NCBI GenBank assembly: GCA_030830285.1
Contig: JAURNF010000037.1
Coordinates: forward strand, 1 to 35,452
Length of the DNA stretch: 35,452 nucleotides
Source of the DNA: Candidatus Kapaibacterium sp.
GTDB lineage: Bacteria; Bacteroidota; Ignavibacteria; Kapaibacteriales; Kapaibacteriaceae
Direction: 5' to 3'
Shown here: one piece after another, positions 1 to 8,166 of the stretch
How the letters are laid out: each line of letters begins with the position of its first letter
Numbering within the stretch: position 1 is the stretch's first letter
Notes under the pieces: model-generated
Told to the model about the DNA's origin: nothing
What the model saw: the letters and a program-made list of their open reading frames with translations, nothing else
Database searches by the model: none
Program-made: the position numbers and the translations under genes

Positions 1-1101
1 CTTCTTTCCGCTCGGATTCCACGAGATGCCTGGTGTGAGGAAGTTCAGTTCCTCAAAGTCTGTTGAGCGTGCACTTGCGGCGAGCCGGCGAGGTTCCTTC
101 TTCTGCAAGTCCATCACCCACAGTCCGAACGTGTTATCACCACGATCGGAGAGAAACGCAACCGACTCACCGTCGGGTGAGATGGCCGGTGAGGTGTTGT
201 AGAAATTGTCTTGCTTCTGGTGATTCGTCAGGCGAGATGCAAAATCCTCGACGTAATCATAACGACTCACGTCAGGGAAATAGAACTTCTTCTCGTCCTT
301 CGCCCACTGTTCCGACATCTCCTCGTAGGTCATGCCGAATGCAGCACGGAATGTTCGATCCACATCGCCAATTGAGCGGAAGCGATTGAGCACTTCGCCG
401 ACCTTCCCCTTGCCGTACTTCGTTGCGATATACGACCAGAAGGCCTGACCACCACGATAGGCGAAATAGCCATTGAGCTGATTGATTCCACGCAGATACT
501 CACTCACGGCGACGTCACGCATGAACATGTCCGTCTTGACATCCAGACCCTGAGCACTTGAATACTCCGCGTATCCTTCGTTCATCCACAATGGGAGCAT
601 TGCAGCACCACTGTTGTTGATCAACGATTGCACAGACCCGCCGTAGAACATGTCATTGATGACTGCATGCACCAACTCGTGATGCACCACGTGCCGGAAC
701 TTCTGGTAATCACCTTCAAACGGAATCACAACACGATTCTTGAATAACTCTGTGACACCACCGATGCCCTCGGTCATAAACTCATCAATCACATTCGTTT
801 GCTGGAACTGATTATGTGAGTTGTAAATGATGAAGACAATGCGCTTCGTAAGCGAAAACGACAGTTCGTCTTGAATCTGTTTGAGAGCATCTTCAGCCTT
901 CAGTGCAGCATAGCGAGCGACGTACTCAGCGTCTCCGTGGAAGTAGACGTCGAAGTTGGCCGACTGGATATAGCGCCACTGAAATTTCTCGTACTGCTTC
1001 TTATTCTTCCCAAACGGCAGACTACCTGCGAGGAATTGCGCAGATGCTGGTTGAAGCGTGGCGAAGGCCACAAGCAATATGGTAAGTGCCACTGAGCGCA
1101 T
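1..1101 (-). CDS. Secreted HExxH metallopeptidase (peptidase MA-like) with TolB-type propeller, C-terminus missing
   Basis: The frame is open to the left edge, so only the first 367 residues are present. Residues 1-22 form a clear signal peptide (MRSVALTILL start, cleavage after ASA|QF). A gluzincin-type zinc site follows: HHELVH with HELVH at 141-145, then NEGYAEY at 174-180, which supplies the downstream glutamate and resembles peptidase MA-like domains. From about residue 300 the sequence changes to SPDGESVAFLSDRGDN, the start of a TolB/WD40-like beta-propeller that presumably continues outside the window. The expected role is a periplasmic or surface-exported protease; the substrate is unknown. 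It lies just downstream of rnc (47 nt). An in-frame ATG at 1140 exists, but it would lengthen the signal n-region, so 1101 is preferred; neither start has a good ribosome binding site. Family call is good, function is inferred. Confidence 0.82.
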   Translation of the reverse strand, partial: MRSVALTILLVAFATLQPASAQFLAGSLPFGKNKKQYEKFQWRYIQSANFDVYFHGDAEYVARYAALKAEDALKQIQDELSFSLTKRIVFIIYNSHNQFQQTNVIDEFMTEGIGGVTELFKNRVVIPFEGDYQKFRHVVHHELVHAVINDMFYGGSVQSLINNSGAAMLPLWMNEGYAEYSSAQGLDVKTDMFMRDVAVSEYLRGINQLNGYFAYRGGQAFWSYIATKYGKGKVGEVLNRFRSIGDVDRTFRAAFGMTYEEMSEQWAKDEKKFYFPDVSRYDYVEDFASRLTNHQKQDNFYNTSPAISPDGESVAFLSDRGDNTFGLWVMDLQKKEPRRLAASARSTDFEELNFLTPGISWNPSGKK

Positions 1102-1147
1102 GAGCTGCAAGACGCTGTTCGTGATGATGACGTATGTCATCGAAAAG

Positions 1148-1978
1148 TTACGTGGCAGATGGTCGTCGCTGCTGCGAACGCTTCGCAAGGAACTCAAGTC
1201 CGGCCTCAGCCGCAGCTTGTTCAGCATCCTTCTTATTCCGACCGGAACCACTGCCGATAACAGCATCGTCGACGATCACGTCAACCGTAAAGTGTTTCTC
1301 ATGGTCGGGTCCCTCCTCACGAGTAACGACATACCGCGGCGCAAGCTGTCCCTTGGCCTGCACGGTTTCGAGAAGAAGGCTCTTATAGTTGGTGTCGTGC
1401 ACCAGTGACTCCTGAACCATGATCGGCAGGAGTTTCTCGACAATAAACCGTCGCACGTCATCGAAACCTCGATCAAGGTAGATGGCTGCAATGATTGCCT
1501 CCAATGCATCAGCGAGCATGGAGTCGTTTCCACGCTGGAGCGATTGCGAAGCTGAGTAGCTCAGGAACAAGTAGTCGTCGAGTTTAATAGCGCGCGCGCA
1601 AATCGCGAGGCTCTTCTTATTGACAATCCACGAGCGCATCTTGGTGAGCTCGCCTTCCAACACCTCACGGTTGTTGTAGAACAAGTACTCAGCCGTTACC
1701 ATGCCGAGAATGGCATCGCCAAGGAACTCGAGACGTTCGTTCGAACGATGGTCTGGACTGTTGACGACTTGCAAGTACGAGCGATGCGTAAGCGCTTGCT
1801 CGTAAAGTGATGGCATGTGGATGTCAACGCCGAGAAGTTGCTCCAGCTCCGCAACCCGTTCGTCTGTAAGCACACCGACCGGTGGGAACAGCTCACGAAA
1901 CATCGCGTTGTTTGCCGAGCCACGAGTGGCGGCAAACTTCAGAAGATTCGCATAGAGCTGGCGGACGATGTCCTTCAC
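1148..1978 (-). CDS. rnc: Ribonuclease III
   Basis: Double-strand-specific endoribonuclease that processes rRNA precursors and other structured RNAs in the cytoplasm. The protein has 276 residues. The RNase III signature ERLEFLGDAIL lies at 81-91, with the catalytic acids expected at E84/D88 and, in DALEAI, D157/E160. A double-stranded RNA-binding domain follows at about 198-266, ending in the typical KKDAEQAAA helix (249-257). The N-terminus carries about 40 residues before the usual start of the catalytic domain, making it longer than the roughly 226-residue E. coli enzyme; such extensions are common in this part of the bacterial tree. The stop of fabF is only 3 nt upstream of the start codon, so it is co-transcribed with the fatty-acid genes, a widely conserved arrangement. 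Confidence 0.96.
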   Translation of the reverse strand: MKDIVRQLYANLLKFAATRGSANNAMFRELFPPVGVLTDERVAELEQLLGVDIHMPSLYEQALTHRSYLQVVNSPDHRSNERLEFLGDAILGMVTAEYLFYNNREVLEGELTKMRSWIVNKKSLAICARAIKLDDYLFLSYSASQSLQRGNDSMLADALEAIIAAIYLDRGFDDVRRFIVEKLLPIMVQESLVHDTNYKSLLLETVQAKGQLAPRYVVTREEGPDHEKHFTVDVIVDDAVIGSGSGRNKKDAEQAAAEAGLEFLAKRSQQRRPSAT

Positions 1979-1981
1979 GAC

Positions 1982-3244
1982 TTAATCGACGTATGCTTTG
2001 AAACAGAGCGTTGCGTTGTGACCACCGAATCCGAACGTGTTGCTCAGAGCCGCACGAATCTTCATTGGTTGTGGGACATTCGCCACATAGTTCAGCGTAC
2101 ACTCTGGGTCAGGCGTAAACTGGTTGATCGTCGGAGGCGCAATACCGTTGACAATTGCCATCGTTGTAGCGATTGCCTCAACCGCACCCGCCGCACCGAG
2201 GAGGTGACCAGTCATGGACTTGGTTGAGCTAACAAGCAGGTTCGCCGCATGATCACCAAACACACTCATGATTGCCGCTGATTCAGACTTATCGTTGAAT
2301 GCAGTCGACGTTCCGTGTGCGTTGATGTAGTCGATATCCGTTGGCTCAAGTCCTGCATCTTGAATGGCAAGCTTCATGGAGCGGACGGCTCCCTCGCCCC
2401 CTGCCGCAGGTTGCGTGATGTGGTAGGCGTCATCTGTGAGGCCGATACCAGCAAGTTCTGCGAGAATTGTCGCGCCACGGTTCTGTGCGTGCTCGAGCGT
2501 CTCGAGTACGAGAATACCACCGCCTTCACCCATCACAAATCCATCGCGATCCTTATCGAACGGACGGCTAGCTGTGGATGGATCATCGTTGCGTGTTGAA
2601 AGTGCCTTCATGGCATTGAAACCACCAATACCCATTGGGCAAACGACGGCTTCTGAACCACCGGCAAGCATGACATCGGCCATGCCGCGCTGCATCAACA
2701 TCAGCGCATCAGCGATAGAGTGCGACGACGTAGCACATGCTGATACTGTTCCGTAGTTCGGGCCCTTCAGGCCGTAGCGAATAGCAATGTGACCAGCAGC
2801 GATATCCGAAATGAGCATCGGAACAAAGAACGGCGAAATGCGGTCAGGCTTTCCACCGCGCTCGTAGAGGTTTTGCTGCTGGTGATGGTACGTCCACATA
2901 CCACCGATGCCCGATCCGAAGACGACACCAACGCGCTCGCGGTTCGTCTTCTCGAAATCGATTCCTGCATGCTCCACAGCCATGATCGCTGCAGACATAG
3001 CAAACTGAGTAAAGAGGTCCATACGCTGGACCTCTTTTCTCGTGATGTGAATCGTTGGATCGTAGTTCTTTACCTCTGCGGCAAAGCGCGTATCGAAGTC
3101 AGTTGCATCAAAGCGTGTAATGGGAGCCGCACCGCTGCGTCCCTCCATCATACCGTTCCAGAATTCAGCAGCCGTGTTGCCGATTGGCGTGATGGCACCG
3201 ATTCCTGTAATGACTACTCGTTGAAGCTGTCTCGACATACGCAC
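1982..3244 (-). CDS. fabF: 3-oxoacyl-ACP synthase II
   Basis: Condensing enzyme that elongates acyl-ACP with malonyl-ACP in type II fatty-acid synthesis. The product is 420 residues. The thiolase-fold active site is complete: nucleophile C170 in TVSACATSSHS, H310 in NAHGTST and H347 in KSMTGHLLG, with the C-terminal NTFGFGGHNA loop at 403-411. The start at 3244 (MRMSRQ) has a second in-frame ATG two codons later, and both are possible. It follows acpP by 28 nt and precedes rnc by 3 nt. The His-His-Cys arrangement distinguishes it from FabH. FabB is an alternative name within the same family; length and the acpP-fabF order favour FabF. Confidence 0.96.
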   Translation of the reverse strand: MRMSRQLQRVVITGIGAITPIGNTAAEFWNGMMEGRSGAAPITRFDATDFDTRFAAEVKNYDPTIHITRKEVQRMDLFTQFAMSAAIMAVEHAGIDFEKTNRERVGVVFGSGIGGMWTYHHQQQNLYERGGKPDRISPFFVPMLISDIAAGHIAIRYGLKGPNYGTVSACATSSHSIADALMLMQRGMADVMLAGGSEAVVCPMGIGGFNAMKALSTRNDDPSTASRPFDKDRDGFVMGEGGGILVLETLEHAQNRGATILAELAGIGLTDDAYHITQPAAGGEGAVRSMKLAIQDAGLEPTDIDYINAHGTSTAFNDKSESAAIMSVFGDHAANLLVSSTKSMTGHLLGAAGAVEAIATTMAIVNGIAPPTINQFTPDPECTLNYVANVPQPMKIRAALSNTFGFGGHNATLCFKAYVD

Positions 3245-3272
3245 CTACAGTGTTGATCGCAGAGAAAAATGG

Positions 3273-3506
3273 TTAAGACTTCGACTCGATGTACGTGATC
3301 GCGTCGCCAACTGTTTGGATCTTCTCAGCATCGCTGTCTTCGATCGTCAGGTTGAATGCGCGCTCGAACTCCATGATGAGTTCAACAGTGTCAAGCGAGT
3401 CTGCACCAAGGTCGCTCGTGAACGAGGCTGTTGGTGTTACTTGTGATTCTTCAACACCGAGCTTCGAAACGATGATCTCGGTGACTTTTTGTGCCACTGC
3501 GGACAT
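3273..3506 (-). CDS. acpP: Acyl carrier protein
   Basis: Small acidic carrier that holds growing acyl chains on a 4'-phosphopantetheine arm. The product is 77 residues, the normal length. The attachment serine is S37 in [13 protein letters not shown], the family hallmark. The ATG at 3506 is chosen because it gives the canonical N-terminus ([12 protein letters not shown]) and has an AAGGG ribosome binding site about 8 nt upstream; the reading frame is open 25 codons further upstream, but that part has no ACP similarity. It lies between fabG (53 nt upstream) and fabF, as in many bacteria. Confidence 0.97.
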   Translation of the reverse strand: MSAVAQKVTEIIVSKLGVEESQVTPTASFTSDLGADSLDTVELIMEFERAFNLTIEDSDAEKIQTVGDAITYIESKS

Positions 3507-3559
3507 ACTAAACCCTTGAAAAATGAGGTTGGAAATTGATTCGACGTTGTAGCCTTGTA

Positions 3560-4312
3560 TTACATCGCAAGCCCACCGCACACGTTCAGAACCTGACCAG
3601 TGACGTAGGACGACTCCTGAGCGAGAAAGAACGACACAACACTTGCAATCTCATCGGCTTGAGCTCCGCGCTTCAGTGGGATATTCCCAAAGAACGCCGC
3701 CTTCTGATCTTCCGTGAGTTTGTCCGTCATGTCGGTTTCTACGAAACCAGGAGCCACACAATTTACAGAAACGTTACGACTTGCCAGTTCCCGCGCGAGG
3801 CTCTTGGTAAGTCCGACCAGACCCGCCTTTGCACTGCTGTAATTCACCTGTCCAGCATTACCCTGGAGTCCGACGATGCTCCCGATGTTCACGATGCGTC
3901 CGCTGCGCTGCGACATCATCGGACGCGCAGCCGCTTTGCATGCGTAGAACACACCACTGAGGTTTGTTTCGATAACGTCGTGCCAATCCTTGGAACCCAT
4001 TCGCATAATGAGTCCATCCTTGGTGATGCCGGCATTATTAACAAGTCCATCAAGTCGTCCGCCCTGAGCAACCACAGCCTCAATAAACTCCTTGACGCTG
4101 TCTTCATTGCTGACATCTACCTGGAGGAATGTCACTGTTCCGCCGGCAGCACGTATCTCGGCAGCAATAGCATCTGCACGTGTCGAGCTAGCGTTGTACG
4201 TGGCAAACACGTGAGCGCCTTCGGCACAGAGTCTGCGCACGATTGCTTCACCAATTCCACGCGCACCGCCCGTTACTGCGATGACCTTCCCTGTATGTGC
4301 GAATGTTCCCAT
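3560..4312 (-). CDS. fabG: 3-oxoacyl-ACP reductase
   Basis: NADPH-dependent reductase of the fatty-acid elongation cycle, a short-chain dehydrogenase. The 250-residue product has the nucleotide-binding TGGARGIG at 14-21, NNAG at 92-95, and the catalytic set N117, S145, Y158 and K162 (YSSAK). The C-terminus [14 protein letters not shown] matches FabG proteins. It sits 18 nt downstream of fabD and upstream of acpP, which settles the assignment as FabG rather than another short-chain dehydrogenase. Confidence 0.96.
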   Translation of the reverse strand: MGTFAHTGKVIAVTGGARGIGEAIVRRLCAEGAHVFATYNASSTRADAIAAEIRAAGGTVTFLQVDVSNEDSVKEFIEAVVAQGGRLDGLVNNAGITKDGLIMRMGSKDWHDVIETNLSGVFYACKAAARPMMSQRSGRIVNIGSIVGLQGNAGQVNYSSAKAGLVGLTKSLARELASRNVSVNCVAPGFVETDMTDKLTEDQKAAFFGNIPLKRGAQADEIASVVSFFLAQESSYVTGQVLNVCGGLAM

Positions 4313-4330
4313 GCTTGCGTCTCCGATCGT

Positions 4331-5266
4331 TTATGCTACCTGTTCAGAAAATCGCTGGACATCTGCCCAGGTGTCAATTCCGTCAATTGAGGCTTCGGCA
4401 AGTGTCCGCTTTACAAGGCCTTGAAGCACCTTACCTGGACCAATTTCTACGAAGCTTGTGATGCCATCGTTCCACATCGCATGCATTGTTCCGGTCCACA
4501 GAACCGGCGCGGTAAGCTGCGCAATGGCCGCCTGCTGGAGCTCGGCAGCGGTTGTGACCGCCGAAGCCGATACGTTGACGTAGACAGCGACCGAGGCATC
4601 GGCAAATGGAGTTGCCAGGATGCTTTCTGCCAGACCATTCTGTGCTTCCGCGAGAAGGGGCGAGTGAAACGCACCACTTACTTGGAGTTCCTTCACGAGC
4701 TTCGCCCCGCGTTCCTTGAAGATCGGCATGCATGAACGGACATATTCTGCGCTTCCGCTAATGACAACCTGACCGGGCGAGTTAAAGTTGGCTGGGACAA
4801 GTGTTGCGTCCCCTCCCTTGTTGAGTTCCGAGCATACCGCACGAACGGTATCGTCATCCATGCCAACAATCGCAGCCATGGTACCTGGCAGACGATTGCC
4901 TGCCTCGAACATCAGGGTAGCGCGGCGCTGAACGAGTCGCAGCGCGTCGTCGAAGCTGAGAACCCCAGCGGCATACAATGCAGAATACTCACCCAGTGAG
5001 TGCCCTGCGACGGCCTTCATTCGTGCTTGCGCACCTGTTGTTTCAAGGAGAATGGCCTCGTGGAGGAACAACGCAGGCTGCGTATACCGTGTCTGGCGCA
5101 GTTCATCGTCAGGTCCATTGGACATGATTCCAAGAAGGTCATATCCCAGAACATCGTTAGCACGCTGTGCGAGCGCGCGTGCGCGGTCGTCAGCGGCAAT
5201 AATGTCCGCTGCCATGCCGACGTATTGCGAACCTTGTCCAGAAAACACTAGAGCGGTTGAAGACAT
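4331..5266 (-). CDS. fabD: Malonyl-CoA:ACP transacylase
   Basis: Transfers the malonyl group from CoA to ACP, supplying the extender unit for fatty-acid synthesis. The product has 311 residues. It begins with the typical FSGQGSQYVGM (8-18). The nucleophile is S90 in GHSLGEYSAL, the conserved arginine lies at about 115 (VQRRATLM), and the partner histidine is H201 in SGAFHSPLL. The C-terminal EIGPGKVLQGLVKR is also characteristic. The fabH stop-to-start neighbour spacing is 15 nt, consistent with one operon. Confidence 0.96.
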   Translation of the reverse strand: MSSTALVFSGQGSQYVGMAADIIAADDRARALAQRANDVLGYDLLGIMSNGPDDELRQTRYTQPALFLHEAILLETTGAQARMKAVAGHSLGEYSALYAAGVLSFDDALRLVQRRATLMFEAGNRLPGTMAAIVGMDDDTVRAVCSELNKGGDATLVPANFNSPGQVVISGSAEYVRSCMPIFKERGAKLVKELQVSGAFHSPLLAEAQNGLAESILATPFADASVAVYVNVSASAVTTAAELQQAAIAQLTAPVLWTGTMHAMWNDGITSFVEIGPGKVLQGLVKRTLAEASIDGIDTWADVQRFSEQVA

Positions 5267-5281
5267 AGATCGTGCCTTTGG

Positions 5282-6271
5282 TTAGGTATCAATCGACCAG
5301 CGAACAAGAACGCTACCCCAGGTGTATCCTGCGCCAAACGACGACAATACAAGGTAGTCACCCTTCGAAACCTTCTTGTTCATGTGGAGTTCCGACAAAC
5401 AGATCGGAATCGTTCCGGCAGTTGTGTTGCCATATCGATCGATGTTGATCATGACCTTATCGCGGGAGAGTCCCATGCGGTCGGCTGTCGCATCGATGAT
5501 GCGGAGGTTCGCCTGATGTGGAACGAGCCACGAAACATTATCTGCTGTAAGGTTGTTGCGCTGCATGATTTCAAACGACACATCAGCCATACCCTTCACA
5601 GCGCTCTTGAACACAGCCTGTCCTTCTTGATAGACAAAGTGTTCACGATTGGTAACGGTCTCGATCGATGGTGGACGGAGACTACCACCTGCCTTCTGAT
5701 GAAGGAAGTCTTCTCCTCGACCATCCATGCGGAGGATGTGGTCGACAACACCGAAGGAGTCATCCTCGGTTGCCTCGAGCAACACTGCTCCACCGCCGTC
5801 ACCGAACAACACACACGTTGTACGGTCTTCGAAATTCAAGATCGAACTCATTTTGTCGCCACCGAGAACCAACGCACGCTTCACAGCGCCAGATTCCACC
5901 ATCTTGGCACCCGTGACGAGTGCATACAGGAAGCCAGAGCATGCACCTGCAAGGTCGAAGCCCCACGCATTTGTCGCGCCGAGCTTCCGTTGGAGAATGG
6001 CTGCCGACGATGGGAACACACGATCTGGCGTGATCGTAGCGAGGATGATCAGATCGATATCCTCTGGTGTTAACCCGCGTTGCTCAAGCACACTCTTTGC
6101 TGCAGGCAACAGAATGTCGGTTACACCACCTTCGAAGGCGAAGTGGCGTTCGGTGATGCCCGTACGAGTCTTGATCCACTCGTCGTTCGTGTCAATCTTG
6201 CTCTCGAACCAAACGTTGTCATACACGTCGGGTGGAACATTATGCGCTACTGCTGTGATTGCGGCCTTCAT
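5282..6271 (-). CDS. fabH: 3-oxoacyl-ACP synthase III
   Basis: Starts fatty-acid synthesis by condensing an acyl-CoA primer with malonyl-ACP. The product has 329 residues with the FabH triad C111 (LAGACSGFLY), H252 (VPHQANLRI) and N282 (DRYGNTTAG). The start codon overlaps the plsX stop by 4 nt (ATGA), so translation is probably coupled. Primer preference (acetyl versus branched acyl-CoA) cannot be read from the sequence. Confidence 0.96.
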   Translation of the reverse strand: MKAAITAVAHNVPPDVYDNVWFESKIDTNDEWIKTRTGITERHFAFEGGVTDILLPAAKSVLEQRGLTPEDIDLIILATITPDRVFPSSAAILQRKLGATNAWGFDLAGACSGFLYALVTGAKMVESGAVKRALVLGGDKMSSILNFEDRTTCVLFGDGGGAVLLEATEDDSFGVVDHILRMDGRGEDFLHQKAGGSLRPPSIETVTNREHFVYQEGQAVFKSAVKGMADVSFEIMQRNNLTADNVSWLVPHQANLRIIDATADRMGLSRDKVMINIDRYGNTTAGTIPICLSELHMNKKVSKGDYLVLSSFGAGYTWGSVLVRWSIDT

Positions 6272-7326
6272 ATCTGTTCCTTCGCTGCTGTTGCTGCATG
6301 TGCAAGTGCACGTTCAATTGTACCGTTGACATCCTTTCGAACTACTTCTTCAGCCCGAAGGATCATGTTTGCTAGCGCCTTTGGTGAACTGCTGCCGTGG
6401 CCAATGATCGTCACACCATTCACGCCGAGCAGTGGCACACCACCATACTCTTGATAGTCCATACCACTGAGCGCCTTCCGAAGCACAGGAGTGAACGCTG
6501 CCATGGCCAGCTTCTGAAGAATGCCGCGATTGGCATAGGCGCGGAAACGTTCTTTCAAGAAGCTGAGAATACTCTCGGCAAACTTGAGAACGATGTTGCC
6601 CTCGAAACCATCGCATACAACAACGTCAACTGTGCCGGCGAGAATATCACGCCCTTCCACGTTACCAGCGAAATTGACGCCGTTCGTGCGAAGCAACTCG
6701 TATGATTGTTGTGCTACCTCGGTGCCCTTGCCAGGTTCTTCTCCAACATTGAGCAAACCCACAGTGGGTGAGGTAACGCCATTCATGAGCTGCGTGTACA
6801 CGCTTCCCATGACAGCGTAATCAGAGAGGAACTTCGGCTTACTGTCGACATTGGCACCAACGTCGAGAAGCAGCGTTGGGCGACCTGTCTTGGTCGGAAG
6901 AAATGTGCCAATAGTTGGACGGCTCACGCCGGGGATACGACCACACAACATCGTCGACGTTGCCATCACTCCACCGGTGTTGCCTGCACTGACAAATGCG
7001 TCAGCCTTGCCTTGACGGACAAGGTCGAGACCCATGTACAAGGATGAGGTCTTTCGCTGCTTTACGATCGATGAGGGCTCGTCGCCCATTGCGATCACAT
7101 CGTCGGCATGCACGATCGAAACACGAGGATGCGCTGCATTGGAGCCGAGGGCTGCAACAAGTTCAGGCTCACGTCCTACCAAGATGAGTTCGATCAACGA
7201 CGATCGGTCAAGAGCTTGGATCACTCCCTGAACTTCATTTCCGGGCGCAAAATCACCGCCCATCGCGTCTACAACAATGCGGACGGGACGAACAGATTCG
7301 CTACCAGTGTGTGCGACGTCAGTCAC
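6268..7326 (-). CDS. plsX: Phosphate acyltransferase
   Basis: Converts acyl-ACP to acyl-phosphate, the acyl donor for PlsY in phosphatidic-acid synthesis, linking fatty-acid and phospholipid synthesis. The product has 352 residues and the family signature VDAMGGDFAP at 19-28. Other typical stretches are DVGANVDSKP and FEGNIVLKFAES. The start is GTG at 7326; a GGGG tract 8 nt upstream may serve as ribosome binding site. Gene order rpmF-plsX-fabH is the classical one. Confidence 0.95.
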   Translation of the reverse strand: MTDVAHTGSESVRPVRIVVDAMGGDFAPGNEVQGVIQALDRSSLIELILVGREPELVAALGSNAAHPRVSIVHADDVIAMGDEPSSIVKQRKTSSLYMGLDLVRQGKADAFVSAGNTGGVMATSTMLCGRIPGVSRPTIGTFLPTKTGRPTLLLDVGANVDSKPKFLSDYAVMGSVYTQLMNGVTSPTVGLLNVGEEPGKGTEVAQQSYELLRTNGVNFAGNVEGRDILAGTVDVVVCDGFEGNIVLKFAESILSFLKERFRAYANRGILQKLAMAAFTPVLRKALSGMDYQEYGGVPLLGVNGVTIIGHGSSSPKALANMILRAEEVVRKDVNGTIERALAHAATAAKEQI

Positions 7327-7362
7327 GGATGATCCCCAGAGGGGTCTCCTCCACGTGAATGC

Positions 7363-7539
7363 TTAGTCAACCGTGATGATCTTGCGGCCGTTGTAGTAGC
7401 CACATGATGGACACACGATGTGTGGTTGCTTTGCAGCGCTACAGTTTGGGCATGACATCACCGTTGGTGCTGTTGCCTTGTAGTGTGTACGGCGCTTGGC
7501 ACCGCGGGATTTCGAGTGGCGTCGCTTTGGATTCGGCAT
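7363..7539 (-). CDS. rpmF: 50S ribosomal protein L32 (bL32), zinc-binding form
   Basis: Translation of the minus strand from ATG 7539 gives a 58-residue basic protein starting MPNPKRRHSKSRGAKRR, the typical bL32 N-terminus. Two CxxC pairs (CPNC and CPSC, separated by a short loop) form the zinc ribbon of the C+ type. A GAGGT ribosome binding site lies about 8 nt before the ATG. It sits between the DUF177 gene (16 nt) and plsX (36 nt), the conserved yceD-rpmF-plsX arrangement. Confidence 0.96.
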   Translation of the reverse strand: MPNPKRRHSKSRGAKRRTHYKATAPTVMSCPNCSAAKQPHIVCPSCGYYNGRKIITVD

Positions 7540-7555
7540 GACTGTACCTCAAGGT

Positions 7556-8083
7556 TTACGTTCGATGGATGTTTTTCAGAGCTTCCCACCGATCATCGAC
7601 GTCATTCGACGGCTGTTCGGCGTCACGCCCCTTTATGCTTGGAAAGATCTCGTCAAGGTTCTTGTCTCGATAGGCCGGTGCCACACGCCGAGCGGGTATC
7701 GCAAGTGTAAGCACTTGCCGTACGTCTTCGGTGATGTCAATGGCCTTGTCGTCATCGCGAAGCCCCCGAACTTCTTCATCATCAAGCTCTGCGATGCGTC
7801 CACGTTGTTCAGCCGCTAATGCGGTGTCTACGCGATACTCGAGTTCAAACGACGCTTCGAGGGGTTCGTCGTATTCTTCGAGTGAACGATCACATATCAA
7901 CCGAGCTGTTGCTGCTGCCGTAGCAAACACCGTATAGCGTCCACCAACATGCTTCTGCATTAGCCCTTCGACGACAACGTCTTGCGTAAACTCCGAGCTT
8001 AGGCCGGGAATGTCTGACGCGTGAACCGTCATCGCGAATGGATGATTACCGTCCCGAATTCCCACGATGGAGATGTCTATCAT
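7556..8083 (-). CDS. YceD/DUF177 family protein, upstream of rpmF
   Basis: A protein of 175 residues from ATG 8083 (MIDISIVGIRDG), rich in acidic residues and ending with DDRWEALKNI, which matches the conserved C-terminal D-x-RW-x-xL motif of YceD/DUF177. In E. coli and plants this family is linked to 23S rRNA accumulation; the biochemical role is unsettled. The position immediately before rpmF is the strongest support. A GTG at 8131 would add 16 residues, but a candidate promoter (8118-8147) lies downstream of that codon and the added residues are not family-like, so 8083 is preferred. Confidence 0.85.
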   Translation of the reverse strand: MIDISIVGIRDGNHPFAMTVHASDIPGLSSEFTQDVVVEGLMQKHVGGRYTVFATAAATARLICDRSLEEYDEPLEASFELEYRVDTALAAEQRGRIAELDDEEVRGLRDDDKAIDITEDVRQVLTLAIPARRVAPAYRDKNLDEIFPSIKGRDAEQPSNDVDDRWEALKNIHRT

Positions 8084-8117
8084 GGTCGTCCGGTTAGGTC
8101 CAATGTTGACAAGACTA

Positions 8118-8147
8118 CGAAAATACGGCACTTAGCTGTTTTTCCAA
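8118..8147 (-). promoter_or_regulatory. Candidate Bacteroidota-type promoter of the DUF177-rpmF-plsX-fab operon
   Basis: Read on the minus strand, TTTTG (-33 like) is followed after 19 nt by TATTTTCG, one mismatch from the -7 consensus TAnnTTTG. The predicted start site lies about 28 nt before the ATG at 8083. It overlaps a hairpin that may end the upstream transcription unit. Assigned by eye only. Confidence 0.4.
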
Positions 8148-8153
8148 AACAGC
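8135..8153 (-). terminator. Perfect 8-bp hairpin after the TPR gene, possible terminator
   Basis: GCTGTTTT and AAAACAGC form a perfect 8-bp stem with a 3-nt loop, 14 nt past the TPR stop on the minus strand. The downstream T-tract is poor (an isolated TTTT within TATTTTCG), so termination strength is uncertain. It also overlaps the -33 region of the next candidate promoter. Confidence 0.4.
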
Positions 8154-8166
8154 ACTGGGGTGAGGA

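Noticed and set aside
3536-4390. Long open frame of 284 codons on the plus strand opposite fabG
   Set aside because: It runs antisense to a fully recognised gene, has no family-like sequence and no ribosome binding site; open antisense frames follow from the codon bias of fabG.
5384-6073. Open frame of 229 codons on the plus strand opposite fabH
   Set aside because: Shadow of fabH: the catalytic motifs of fabH are intact in the other strand and the shadow protein has no features.
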